DNA of 11,312 nt. Source: Actinomycetes bacterium. GTDB lineage: Bacteria > Actinomycetota > Acidimicrobiia > Acidimicrobiales > RAAP-2. Location: contig JAJXTB010000092.1 of the NCBI GenBank assembly GCA_021784205.1, positions 1-11,312 on the forward strand. Direction: 5' to 3'. Made by a program: the position numbers and the translations under genes. Below, piece after piece: positions 1 through 5,776 of the stretch. Below the pieces are notes generated by a model. The model ran no database searches. It worked only from the letters and a program-made list of their open reading frames with translations, and was not told where the DNA came from. The stretch's first letter is position 1; each line of letters opens with the position of its first letter.

Positions 1-48
1 TGTCAATGGCCAATTCCCAGTCCCCGCTGGTGGCCAGCAAAAGTCCCC
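1..48. repeat. IS21 terminal inverted repeat, istB-side end (two 23-bp units)
   Basis: Read on the minus strand this end holds two units of the pattern GGGGACTTTT..TGGCCACCAGC: an inner unit at 26-48 and a diverged outer unit at 1-25. These are expected IstA-binding sites. Bases 19-56 match 2412-2375 perfectly in inverse orientation. Confidence 0.88.
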
Positions 49-64
49 ACCCCTCAGGCGTGAT

Positions 65-844
65 TCACTTCTTTCTTGACGAGAACTGACCTCCTCTCGC
101 TCGAGCTTCTTTCATCCGGAACGACTCACCGCTCGTGACGACAACGATGCCGTGATGGACGAGTCGATCAAGCAGGCTGACCGCGGTGTTGTGCTCGGGC
201 AGGAACCGTCCCCACTCCTCAAAGGGCCAGTGCGAGGCGACACCGAGGGCCCGGTGCTCGTAGGCGGCGGCGACGAGTCGAAAGAAGAGCTGGGCCCCGG
301 TGTCGTCCATCGGAGCGAATCCGATCTCGTCAATCAAGATCAAGTCCGCGCGCAGCACCTGGTCGATCACCTTGCCGACCGAGTTGTCGGCGAGTCCCCG
401 GTAGAGGGTCTCGATGAGGGCGGGCGCGCTGAAGTAGCGCACCTTGTAACCGTGCTCGACGGCCTCGTGACCGAGGGCCACCAAGAGGTGGCTCTTGCCG
501 GTGCCGGCCGGTCCGACGAGACAGAGGTTCTCCGCGGCCCGGATCCACTCGAGGCCCGTGAGGTAGTCGAACGTCGCTCGTGGGATCGAGCTCTGGGCGA
601 CGTCGAACTCCTCCAGGGTCTTGGCGAGAGGAAAGTCCGCGAGCTTGAGGCGTGCCTTCGCGTTGCTCGCGTCGCGCGAGGCGATCTCGGCCTCTAAGAG
701 CGTGCGCAAGAACTCCTCGGGGCTCCAGCGCTGGGTCTTGGAGGTGACCAAGAGGTCGGGTGCGAGCTGACGGATCGCTGAGAGGCGAAGGCGCCGCAGC
801 GCCGCCTCCAGGTCGGGGGCCAGTGGGGCTGGGCTCGAGCTCAC
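65..844 (-). CDS. istB: IstB, ATPase helper of IS21-family transposition
   Basis: This AAA+ ATPase of 259 residues is the usual length for IstB. In IS21 it binds DNA, selects the target and stimulates the IstA transposase. Walker A is GPAGTGKS at residues 111-118. Walker B is LILIDEIGF at about 168-176, with acidic residues D172 and E173. An SLLDRLVHH segment near residue 223 fits the sensor/arginine-finger region. The N-terminal ~90 residues form the family's helical target-interaction region. The start is GTG at 842-844, which overlaps the istA stop (GTGA), indicating translational coupling. The stop lies just inside the left terminal repeats. A DnaC-type helicase loader is the main lookalike, but the istA partner settles it. 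Confidence 0.95.
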   Translation of the reverse strand: MSSSPAPLAPDLEAALRRLRLSAIRQLAPDLLVTSKTQRWSPEEFLRTLLEAEIASRDASNAKARLKLADFPLAKTLEEFDVAQSSIPRATFDYLTGLEWIRAAENLCLVGPAGTGKSHLLVALGHEAVEHGYKVRYFSAPALIETLYRGLADNSVGKVIDQVLRADLILIDEIGFAPMDDTGAQLFFRLVAAAYEHRALGVASHWPFEEWGRFLPEHNTAVSLLDRLVHHGIVVVTSGESFRMKEARARGGQFSSRKK

Positions 845-2292
845 GAGTTGATCTCCATCGCGTAGTCCTCGAGCGAGCGACTCGCGACGACGGGCAACTG
901 GGTGATGAGCGTCGTGCCGGCGCGCGTGGGTCGGGCCACACCTTGGCCGGCGAGCAGTATCGAGGCGACGTCGCTCGCGCGGAAGCGTCGAAACTCGAGC
1001 GCTCGCTCGAGTGCTCGCAAGAGGGCGTCTCGACCGTGCGCGCGCTCGAGGCGCAACAGCACCGAGAGGTCACCCTTGAGAGAGGTCACCCCCGAGGCGG
1101 CCGCGCCCTTGATGAAGAACTCGGCCACCGGACCGAGTTCGCAGAACGCCACTTCGTCGGGGGTGCGGGGTCGCAGTGCGCGTCGCGGCTTCGGCCGCGG
1201 ACCACCGTAGTGGTCGTCGAGTATCGAGGTCTCACCAGGAGCGACGACCGCGTGTTGGGCGATGGTGACGCCGAGGTGGCTGACCGTCAGGTGCCCGTCG
1301 CCGACGCGCACCTCGACCGCTGCGCCGATGTGCTTCGTCGGCACCGAGTAGCGCGCCGAGGCGTAACGAACGCAGCTGAGCCGGTCGACGGTGCGATAGA
1401 GGACCTTGCCGAACGCGGCGCGTAGTTGCGGCAGTGACCCGAGCAGTTCGCGCTCGACCTCGAGTCGCTCGGCGGGCACCGCGCAGATCTCGGAGTGCTC
1501 GAGCGTGTTCACGTCCTCCATCCAGTCGCGCGCCAGCTCGTTGGCGCGTTTGAGATCGCGCGCGTCGAGCTCCTCGGGGATCATGAGGTCGCTCTTGGCG
1601 TAGCCGACGAGGTTCTCGACGAGGCCCTTGCTGGCCGGATCGGCCGCTTCGCAGAAGTCCGGGTTGAAACCGTAGTGGGTAGCGAGGCGCACGTAGTCGG
1701 GACTCGGAATCACCACGTTGGCGACGACACCCGCCTTCAAGCACCCCATCCGGTCGGCCAGCACCGTCTTGGGCACGCCACCCAAGTACTCGAAGCACGC
1801 GGCGAGGGCGGCGAGCGTCGTCTCGGACCTCTCGTTGTCGGCGAAGTAGATGAAGCGGATCCGACTCCAGGCGAGCACCGCGCAGAACACGTGCAGGGCG
1901 CCGACCTGGCCCCAGTCGATGGCGAGTACGTCACCGGGCTCCCACACGCCGGGTCGACGTCCGCGGTGGTGATCGACGTGCCACTTGCGCTTCTCGTCAG
2001 CGACGAGACGGCGAAAGTTGCGATCCGAACCGGTGTAGCCGGCCGCTCGAGCAATCGGCAAGAGCCGCTTGGCGGTGATGCGGCCCTTCGTCTTCTCCAC
2101 CCGTTGGGCGACGAGCTCGACGACGTTGTCGTAGTTGTGTGGGGTCTCGACGGGCTCGTTGGGCGCCTTCGCCGCCTCAACGATTCGTTTGACGGTCTTG
2201 GGTGTGGTCGAACAGATGTCGGCCGCCGCTCGATAGGAGCCGACCTCTCGATAAGCAGAAATGATGTCCATGCGTTCCCTAACTGATTTCAT
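841..2292 (-). CDS. istA: IstA, IS21-family DDE transposase
   Basis: The transposase has 483 residues from the chosen ATG at 2290-2292. An upstream GGAG at 2301-2304 lies 8 bases away; an in-frame ATG at 2341-2343 would add 17 unconserved residues. Near the N-terminus is a helix-turn-helix (SYRAAADICSTTPKTVKRI). A second DNA-binding region and an RNase H-fold catalytic core follow. The apparent DDE residues are D126 (in LAIDWGQVG), D180 (in VLADRMG) and E226 (in KGLVENLVGYAK). The C-terminal part has the beta-barrel-like IstA region. Together with IstB it cuts and joins element ends. The two genes overlap by 4 bp at 841-844. No frameshift or stop interrupts the gene. Confidence 0.95.
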   Translation of the reverse strand: MKSVRERMDIISAYREVGSYRAAADICSTTPKTVKRIVEAAKAPNEPVETPHNYDNVVELVAQRVEKTKGRITAKRLLPIARAAGYTGSDRNFRRLVADEKRKWHVDHHRGRRPGVWEPGDVLAIDWGQVGALHVFCAVLAWSRIRFIYFADNERSETTLAALAACFEYLGGVPKTVLADRMGCLKAGVVANVVIPSPDYVRLATHYGFNPDFCEAADPASKGLVENLVGYAKSDLMIPEELDARDLKRANELARDWMEDVNTLEHSEICAVPAERLEVERELLGSLPQLRAAFGKVLYRTVDRLSCVRYASARYSVPTKHIGAAVEVRVGDGHLTVSHLGVTIAQHAVVAPGETSILDDHYGGPRPKPRRALRPRTPDEVAFCELGPVAEFFIKGAAASGVTSLKGDLSVLLRLERAHGRDALLRALERALEFRRFRASDVASILLAGQGVARPTRAGTTLITQLPVVASRSLEDYAMEINS

Positions 2293-2298
2293 TGAGGT

Positions 2299-2304
2299 GT
2301 CTCC
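2299..2304 (-). promoter_or_regulatory. Ribosome-binding region deciding the istA start
   Basis: The reverse complement around 2293-2304 reads GGAGACACCTCA directly before ATG at 2292. The GGAG at 2301-2304, 8 bases upstream, supports the inner ATG over the one at 2343. Confidence 0.55.
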
Positions 2305-2382
2305 TGGTCGGTGATGTGGTTGGTGTGGAACCACCACGGTCATCGACCAGGGGGCACTGCGGTTGGATGCTCAATGAGGGGT

Positions 2383-2476
2383 GGGGACTTTTGCTGGCCA
2401 CCAGCGGGGACTTTTCGTGGCCACCAGCGGGGACCTCACTTGGCCACCAGCGGATACTTTCTCATGGCCACGGACA
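2383..2476. repeat. IS21 terminal repeats, istA-side end (four tandem 23-bp units)
   Basis: Four contiguous units with a 23-bp period lie at 2383-2405, 2406-2428, 2429-2451 and 2452-2474, followed by the terminal CA at 2475-2476. The first three share GGGGAC...TGGCCACCAGC. The outermost is diverged (GGATAC...TGGCCACGGAC). These are expected IstA-binding sites at the promoter-proximal end. The opposite end has only two units. Confidence 0.88.
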
Positions 2477-2504
2477 GTTGGACACTGCTTTCATGAATCC
2501 TCCT
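2477..2504 (-). pseudogene. Start of an unidentified gene cut off by the IS21 element
   Basis: Read on the minus strand, AGGAGG (2499-2504) is followed by ATTC and ATG at 2492-2494, then codons for K-A-V-S-N up to 2477, where the IS21 end begins. Frame continues only to a stop a few codons inside the element. A strong Shine-Dalgarno site next to a start codon that abuts the element suggests the IS landed just inside a gene. The rest of that gene would lie to the left of base 1. The gene is not identifiable. Its position downstream of a broken mod gene would suit a restriction subunit, but that is a guess. Confidence 0.4.
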
Positions 2505-2614
2505 TCGAATCCCTCTCATCCACCATCGGTCGGACGAGATCGAGCAGTGAAACGGAGAATGAGAACAGCGGACACTGATGGTCACTGCTGGACAGGACTT
2601 GATGAAGATTTGAC

Positions 2615-2650
2615 TCAGTGTTGAACCTGCCCGTCGCGGATAACGGTGAC
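2615..2650 (-). pseudogene. Orphan C-terminal tail (11 codons and stop) next to the IS3 element
   Basis: Directly at the left border of the IS3-family element the minus strand reads VTVIRDGQVQH followed by TGA at 2615-2617. It may be the last codons of the gene that the element interrupted or deleted into. The mod fragment on the other side of the element ends after about 138 residues, so most of a Mod protein is missing if both pieces come from one gene. The match is too short to assign. Confidence 0.3.
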
Positions 2651-2678
2651 TGGGTCTGCCCCGACTTCAGTTGACACC
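2651..2678. repeat. IS3-family terminal inverted repeat, left
   Basis: GGGTCTGCCCC followed by ACTT and GTTGACA matches the inverted right end at 3885-3912. The blocks GGGTCTGCCCC, ACTT and GTTGACA are identical; the differences fall between them. Confidence 0.88.
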
Positions 2679-2689
2679 GGTTGTGAACA

Positions 2690-3565
2690 TCATGCCGCGT
2701 CCGTCGCGGCGAATGCCAGCTCGAACTCGACCGGCGTGAGCTTGCCCAGTCGACGCTGACGGCGTCGGTTGTTGTAGGTGTGCTCGATCCACGTGACGAT
2801 GGCGAGGCGCAGTTGTTCGCGGCTCTCCCAGACGCGTCGCTGATCGAGCACGTTCTTCTGTAGGAGCGAGTGGAACGACTCCATGGCGGCGTTGTCGGCG
2901 GCCGAGGCGACGCGGCCCATCGAGCCCTCGAGCCCGTTCATCGAGAGCAATCGCTGAAAGGACCTCGAGCGGAAGGGACCGCCGCGATCGCTGTGAATGA
3001 TCACGACGCCGGCGGGACTGCGCCGAGCCAGAGCGTGGCGAAGCGCAGAGCACGCCAGCTCGGCGGTGGGGCGATCGCTGAGGGCGTAGCCGACAATGCG
3101 ATTGGAAAAGACGTCCTTCATCGAGCAGAGGTAGAGCTTCCCCTCGAGCGTTCCGTGCTCGGTGAAGTCGGTCAGCCAGAGCCGGTCGGGGGCCGGTGCC
3201 GAGAAGTCGCGCTGCACCAGATCGTCGGTCACCGCCGGACCGGGGGTCTTGCCGGCGACCTTGCGTCCCTTCTTCGTGGTCGTCGACCAGATCCGGTGCT
3301 CGGAGCAGATCCGCTGGACCCGGTTCTCGCCCACCTCGTGGCCGCGGTCCTTCAACTCGTCGCAGAGGAACCGGTAGCCGAAGGCCGGGTCGTCCTCGTG
3401 CAGGTCGAACAAGGCGTTGGCCAGATGCGCGTCGTCCCAGTCGCGTTGGCTGATTGGGTTGTTCTGCCACTTGTGGAACGCCTGTCGGCTAAAGCCCAGC
3501 ACCCCGCAGGTCAGCGCGACGGGGAAGCCCTCGTCGGCCAGCTCTCGGACCAGCGGGAACTTCAT
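2690..3565 (-). CDS. IS3-family transposase OrfB (DDE integrase core)
   Basis: The catalytic subunit has 291 residues, a typical OrfB length. Residues ~45-95 form the HTH_21-like region (LHEDDPAFGYRFLCDELKDR). The retroviral-integrase-type core follows, with D133 in WLTDF, D193 in HSDRG and E229 in DNAAMESF. The D-to-E spacing is exactly 35 intervening residues, as in IS3 transposases. The C-terminal YNNRRRQRRLGKLTPVEF is the usual tail. The ATG start at 3563-3565 overlaps the orfA stop (ATGA). OrfB can be made by coupled initiation or, after a -1 frameshift at 3565-3571, as an OrfAB fusion, the usual active transposase in this family. No inactivating change is seen. Confidence 0.95.
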   Translation of the reverse strand: MKFPLVRELADEGFPVALTCGVLGFSRQAFHKWQNNPISQRDWDDAHLANALFDLHEDDPAFGYRFLCDELKDRGHEVGENRVQRICSEHRIWSTTTKKGRKVAGKTPGPAVTDDLVQRDFSAPAPDRLWLTDFTEHGTLEGKLYLCSMKDVFSNRIVGYALSDRPTAELACSALRHALARRSPAGVVIIHSDRGGPFRSRSFQRLLSMNGLEGSMGRVASAADNAAMESFHSLLQKNVLDQRRVWESREQLRLAIVTWIEHTYNNRRRQRRLGKLTPVEFELAFAATDAA

Positions 3566-3846
3566 TTTGGGAGAGCGTCCTTGGCGAAGTAGGCGGCGGC
3601 GCGGCGCAGGATCTCGTTTTCCATCACGAGGCGACGATTGTCACGACGCAACTGGACGACCTCGTCCTGCTCGGTGCTGGTGAGGCCACCCTTCAGGCCG
3701 TCATCGACGTCCGCTTGGTGCAGCCAGCGCTTGAGCGACGACAACGAGATGTTGAAGTCGTGGGCGACCTCGTCGTGGGTGAACTTGCCACTGCGAGCCA
3801 CCCGCACGACGTCGTCCCGGAACTCTTTCGGGAATCTCTTTGGCAT
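3562..3846 (-). CDS. IS3-family OrfA (helix-turn-helix DNA-binding protein)
   Basis: This protein of 94 residues matches the HTH_Tnp_1 type. The N-terminal MPKRFPKEFRDDVVRVAR leads into a helix-turn-helix (THDEVAHDFNISLSSLKRWL, about residues 23-42). A C-terminal leucine-containing coiled coil follows (QLRRDNRRLVMENEILRRAAAYF), which in this family serves multimerisation. It recognises the element's terminal repeats and, alone, often represses transposition. The ATG is at 3844-3846, with purine-rich GAGAGGA about 8 bases upstream. The stop is shared with the orfB start. Confidence 0.93.
   Translation of the reverse strand: MPKRFPKEFRDDVVRVARSGKFTHDEVAHDFNISLSSLKRWLHQADVDDGLKGGLTSTEQDEVVQLRRDNRRLVMENEILRRAAAYFAKDALPK
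3565..3571 (-). promoter_or_regulatory. Possible -1 ribosomal frameshift heptamer C-CCA-AAA at the end of orfA
   Basis: In the orfA frame the last codons are CTC CCA AAA TGA, so the heptamer C CCA AAA fits the X-XXY-YYZ slippery pattern and sits directly against the stop. A -1 slip reads CCC AAA ATG and joins OrfA to the first codon of OrfB with nothing lost. IS3 elements are known to produce OrfAB by -1 frameshifting, usually at A-rich heptamers. Use of this one is inferred. Confidence 0.45.
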
Positions 3847-3884
3847 GGGAACATCCTCTCAGCACGGAACCTCCGCGCAATAGG

Positions 3885-3912
3885 GATGTCAACCAAAGTG
3901 GGGGCAGACCCC
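3885..3912. repeat. IS3-family terminal inverted repeat, right
   Basis: Inverse copy of 2651-2678. Read on the minus strand from 3912 it gives GGGGTCTGCCCC, then ACTT, then GTTGACA. It lies about 40 bases upstream of orfA. Confidence 0.88.
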
Positions 3913-4327
3913 GCAGCCTCTTGTCCATGAAGGACAGCCAAGCGGAGTGTCTCCACTTGCTCTCTCTGTCGATCAGGTCATCGTTGTAGATGAACTCCTT
4001 GCCCGTGTTGTAGGGAGGATCGATGTAGATGACGTCCACGCGACCCTTGTGTGTGGCCTGCAAGGTATAGAGAGCGTGAAGGTTGTCACCTTCGATGAGG
4101 ACGTGAGCCCCTTCTGAAGGCAGAGCCCCTTTCACGTCCAGGCTCTTCACGTGTGTGAAGACCGGCACCTGGTCGGCGAGTAGGCGCTCCATGTCCTCAG
4201 GTATCTCGCGCCAGTTCAGACCCAAGGTTGCGCCGGCTTCCAGTTCGGCGATCTGCGAACGTAAGGCCGCAACCTCGATAGCCAGGTCCTCTTGGGATGG
4301 CGCGGTCTCATTGGGGTTGCTCGTCAC
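3913..4327 (-). pseudogene. Type III-like (Mod) DNA methyltransferase, N-terminal fragment truncated by the IS3 element
   Basis: About 138 residues remain from a GTG start at 4325-4327 (GTG ACG AGC AAC), with AAGGATCAAGG upstream. The fragment begins with a short coiled-coil-like stretch (EVAALRSQIAELEAG). The conserved Mod N-terminal region follows (VFTHVKSLD.., HVLIEGDNLHALYTL, VDVIYIDPPYNTGKEF). DPPY is catalytic motif IV of N6-adenine/N4-cytosine methyltransferases, and the TGKEFIYNDD extension is typical of the Mod/beta class. Frame breaks at SFMDKRL, where the IS3 right end begins; the open frame then runs 210 bases into the IS as a chimera. Intact Mod proteins are commonly over 500 residues, so motifs beyond this point, including the FxGxG SAM-binding motif, are lost and the enzyme should be inactive. 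Confidence 0.85.
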
Positions 4328-4361
4328 GATGCCTTGATCCTTCCTGCGGTGGTTCGACGCA

Positions 4362-5081
4362 TCAGTGTCGGCCCCCATCATCAACGCTACCGCTGCTCTT
4401 GCGGCTTGTCTTGTTGTTCTTGCGAACCTTCGTACCCGCACGCACCTTCGGTGGGCGGCCACGACGCTTGCGCTCGAACTTCACCGGGATGGCCACGTTG
4501 CCGAGCGGCTCGGCGAGCAGAGTTCGATGCGGCTCGCGCCGGCTGATTGCCTTGTTGGGGTTGAAGGGTCGGTCTTTCACGCTGGCCTTGCGAAGATCGA
4601 CGATCTCGCGGCGTGCTTGCTCGGCCCAGAGCTCGTAGAGCACGGGGCTGAACAGCTTCACCCAGTCAGCAGCCAGGCGCCAAGCCTTCGAGCGTTGTCG
4701 TGCTCCGGCGCGACCCGTGAGTGGGTCAGTCGGATCAGCGTGCGTGCGGTGCCGGTCCATCTCTCCTCGCGCTCACACGCTGATCTGCCCGTAGGTAGCA
4801 CCATCGGCGAGCTGGGCGAGTGCCTGGGCGGCCACGGCGGCGGTGTACTTGTGGCCTCGCGCAGCGTTGGTGTCGCCGTGGTTCTGGGCTCGAACTGAGG
4901 CAGACGTCGGACACATGTCGCCGTGGTTGACAACGAGACGAGAGAGCGCCGGAGTGAAGCGGTGCGGGGCGTCCCCGTTCTTCGGGAAGGAGCGATACCT
5001 CTGACGCTCGACACCGCGCGACGTCTTGGTCTTGCCGTCGCGGACGACCCGGCTGGTCAGGATCCGGGGCGATCCCGACAT
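4362..5081 (-). pseudogene. Degenerate zinc-ribbon, transposase-like gene with an in-frame stop
   Basis: Two open frames in the same phase are separated by one TGA at 4773-4775: VLGY-like text ends YGQISV, stop, then ARGEMDRHRTHADP continues. The upstream part holds RVVRDGKTKTSRGVERQRY, which resembles the InsA/zinc-ribbon pattern seen at the N-termini of some transposases. The flanking cysteine pairs expected there are absent (SPRILTS, RSFPKN), so the metal site is lost. The second part contains a helical segment (AWRLAADWVKLFSPVLYELW) and a basic AT-hook-like KRRGRPPK near the C-terminus. The frame is open up to a GTG at 5207, but the stretch above 5081 overlaps the nuclease gene and shows no conserved pattern. 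The ATG at 4758-4760 follows GAGGAGAG and could restart translation. The family is recalled only loosely; a decayed gene is the better-supported part of the call. Confidence 0.5.
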
Positions 5082-5117
5082 GTCGCTGGCGAGTCGTTGC
5101 TGTGGCAAGGTTGGAAA

Positions 5118-5606
5118 GTGATCGAAGACGTCAATCGCCTGCTTGAGGGCTTCGCGAATGCGGGCTCCAAGGCGAGACTCTTCGTTGAAGCTCCATCTAT
5201 AGTTCACGAGTGCCTACCCGCCCCGCACTGTCAGCCAGGTTCGCTGCCGGCAGGGTACGCGGCGGTCTACGTATTTTCGTTGAGCTCGCCTTACGGGCGT
5301 GAATGTACAGCCGGTGCGAATCGAGTGCTGAAGGTCGGCAAGGTTGGGCCAAATAGTTCGGCGCGTTTCTCGAGTCAGCACTATCAGCCCAACTCAGCTA
5401 GAAGCAACTTGGCGAAGAGTCTCATAACTGAGACCGTTCTCTGGCCGTACCTTGGCATTGAAAGTCTCGGCGAAGCGGACGTTAAACAGTGGATGCTTCG
5501 GAATCTGGAACGCGATCACTTCTTCGTGCCGGCGGCTGCAGCGGGCCTTGAACGGCCGCTTGAACGGTATCTGCGAGGTCACCTTGGCCCAGTCTTCGAA
5601 GGTTGA
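5118..5606 (+). CDS. Small GIY-YIG-like nuclease
   Basis: From the GTG at 5118 the product has 162 residues, with AAGG 7 bases upstream; a GTG at 4923 in the same frame would give 227 residues, but the added part runs antisense to the older gene. The pattern fits a divergent GIY-YIG domain: YVF (51-53) for the first tripeptide, KVGKVG (72-77) for the second, R83 in ARFSSQHY for the catalytic arginine, and E149 in PLERYLRGHLGPVFEG for the late metal-binding glutamate. The run VGPNSSARFSSQHY..PNSARSNLAKSL and the final PVFEG recall a subfamily of stand-alone bacterial GIY-YIG proteins. It would cut DNA in the cytoplasm. It reads in the same direction as the TerB_N operon but ends 170 bases before it. 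Assignment is by motif memory, without a database search. Confidence 0.65.
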   Translation: MIEDVNRLLEGFANAGSKARLFVEAPSIVHECLPAPHCQPGSLPAGYAAVYVFSLSSPYGRECTAGANRVLKVGKVGPNSSARFSSQHYQPNSARSNLAKSLITETVLWPYLGIESLGEADVKQWMLRNLERDHFFVPAAAAGLERPLERYLRGHLGPVFEG

Positions 5607-5776
5607 TTCGTACTCTTCGTCACCCAGTCCGTAGCTCGGCGGAGTTGTACGGGGCATGTCCGGGCGACCTGTCTTGAACAAACCGAGCACGAGAGGTCCA
5701 TCGCGATGGTCACAAGGCGGTGGGATACTCGCAAGGGATACCGAGCGAGATCGGCGGGACGTACACAGGAGCGGAG
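5607..5776. other. Spacer before the three-gene operon, probable promoter region
   Basis: This 170-base spacer has no convincing gene. GATACT at 5724-5729 resembles a -10 hexamer, but no good -35 is placed before it, so no promoter is called. AGGAG at 5767-5771 serves the following ATG. Confidence 0.35.

Larger units (their letters stand above)
1..2476 (-). mobile_element. IS21-family insertion sequence, apparently complete
   Basis: The element carries istA and istB on the minus strand between inverted ends. The left end begins TGTCAATGGCCA at base 1. The reverse complement of the right end begins TGTCCGTGGCCA at 2476. In both ends the next TGGTGGCCA block falls at the same distance, which fixes the boundaries. 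Bases 19-56 are a perfect 38-bp inverted match of 2375-2412. The ends have TG...CA tips and several internal repeat units, as is usual in IS21. Both genes are open, so the copy may be active. The left flank lies outside the window, so the target duplication cannot be checked. Confidence 0.9.
2651..3912 (-). mobile_element. IS3-family insertion sequence, apparently complete
   Basis: Two overlapping genes (orfA with a helix-turn-helix, orfB with a DDE integrase core) lie between 28-bp imperfect inverted repeats. Left end: TGGGTCTGCCCC at 2651. Right end, read inversely: GGGGTCTGCCCC from 3912. The repeats differ at five or so positions, including the outermost base, so each border is uncertain by one base. 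The size of about 1.26 kb is normal for the family. No matching 3-4 bp target duplication is seen (TGAC on the left, GCAG on the right), which points to a rearrangement at one border. Confidence 0.9.

Noticed and set aside
152..697. 181-codon plus-strand open frame opposite istB
   Set aside because: Antisense shadow of a strongly supported gene in GC-rich DNA, with no recognisable domain.
330..1073. 247-codon minus-strand frame spanning the istB/istA junction
   Set aside because: Out of frame with both genes, arginine- and proline-rich composition typical of a shadow frame.
1495..2286. 263-codon plus-strand open frame opposite istA
   Set aside because: Long only because high-GC codons leave few stops on the opposite strand; istA has the DDE and helix-turn-helix motifs.
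2383..2476. Regular 23-bp repeats considered as a CRISPR array
   Set aside because: The repeats abut with no spacers and match the opposite end of the IS21 element in inverse orientation.
3701..3912. Continuation of the mod frame into the IS3 element
   Set aside because: A chimeric readthrough out of phase with orfA and without homology to methyltransferases; truncation is the better description.
4923..5117. N-terminal extension of the GIY-YIG-like gene to an upstream GTG
   Set aside because: The added ~65 residues lie antisense to the zinc-ribbon gene and show no conserved pattern; GTG 5118 has a fitting AAGG upstream.
5720..5776. Upstream GTG start for the TerB_N/TerB_C gene
   Set aside because: ATG 5777 has AGGAG at good spacing; the extra 19 residues are unremarkable.
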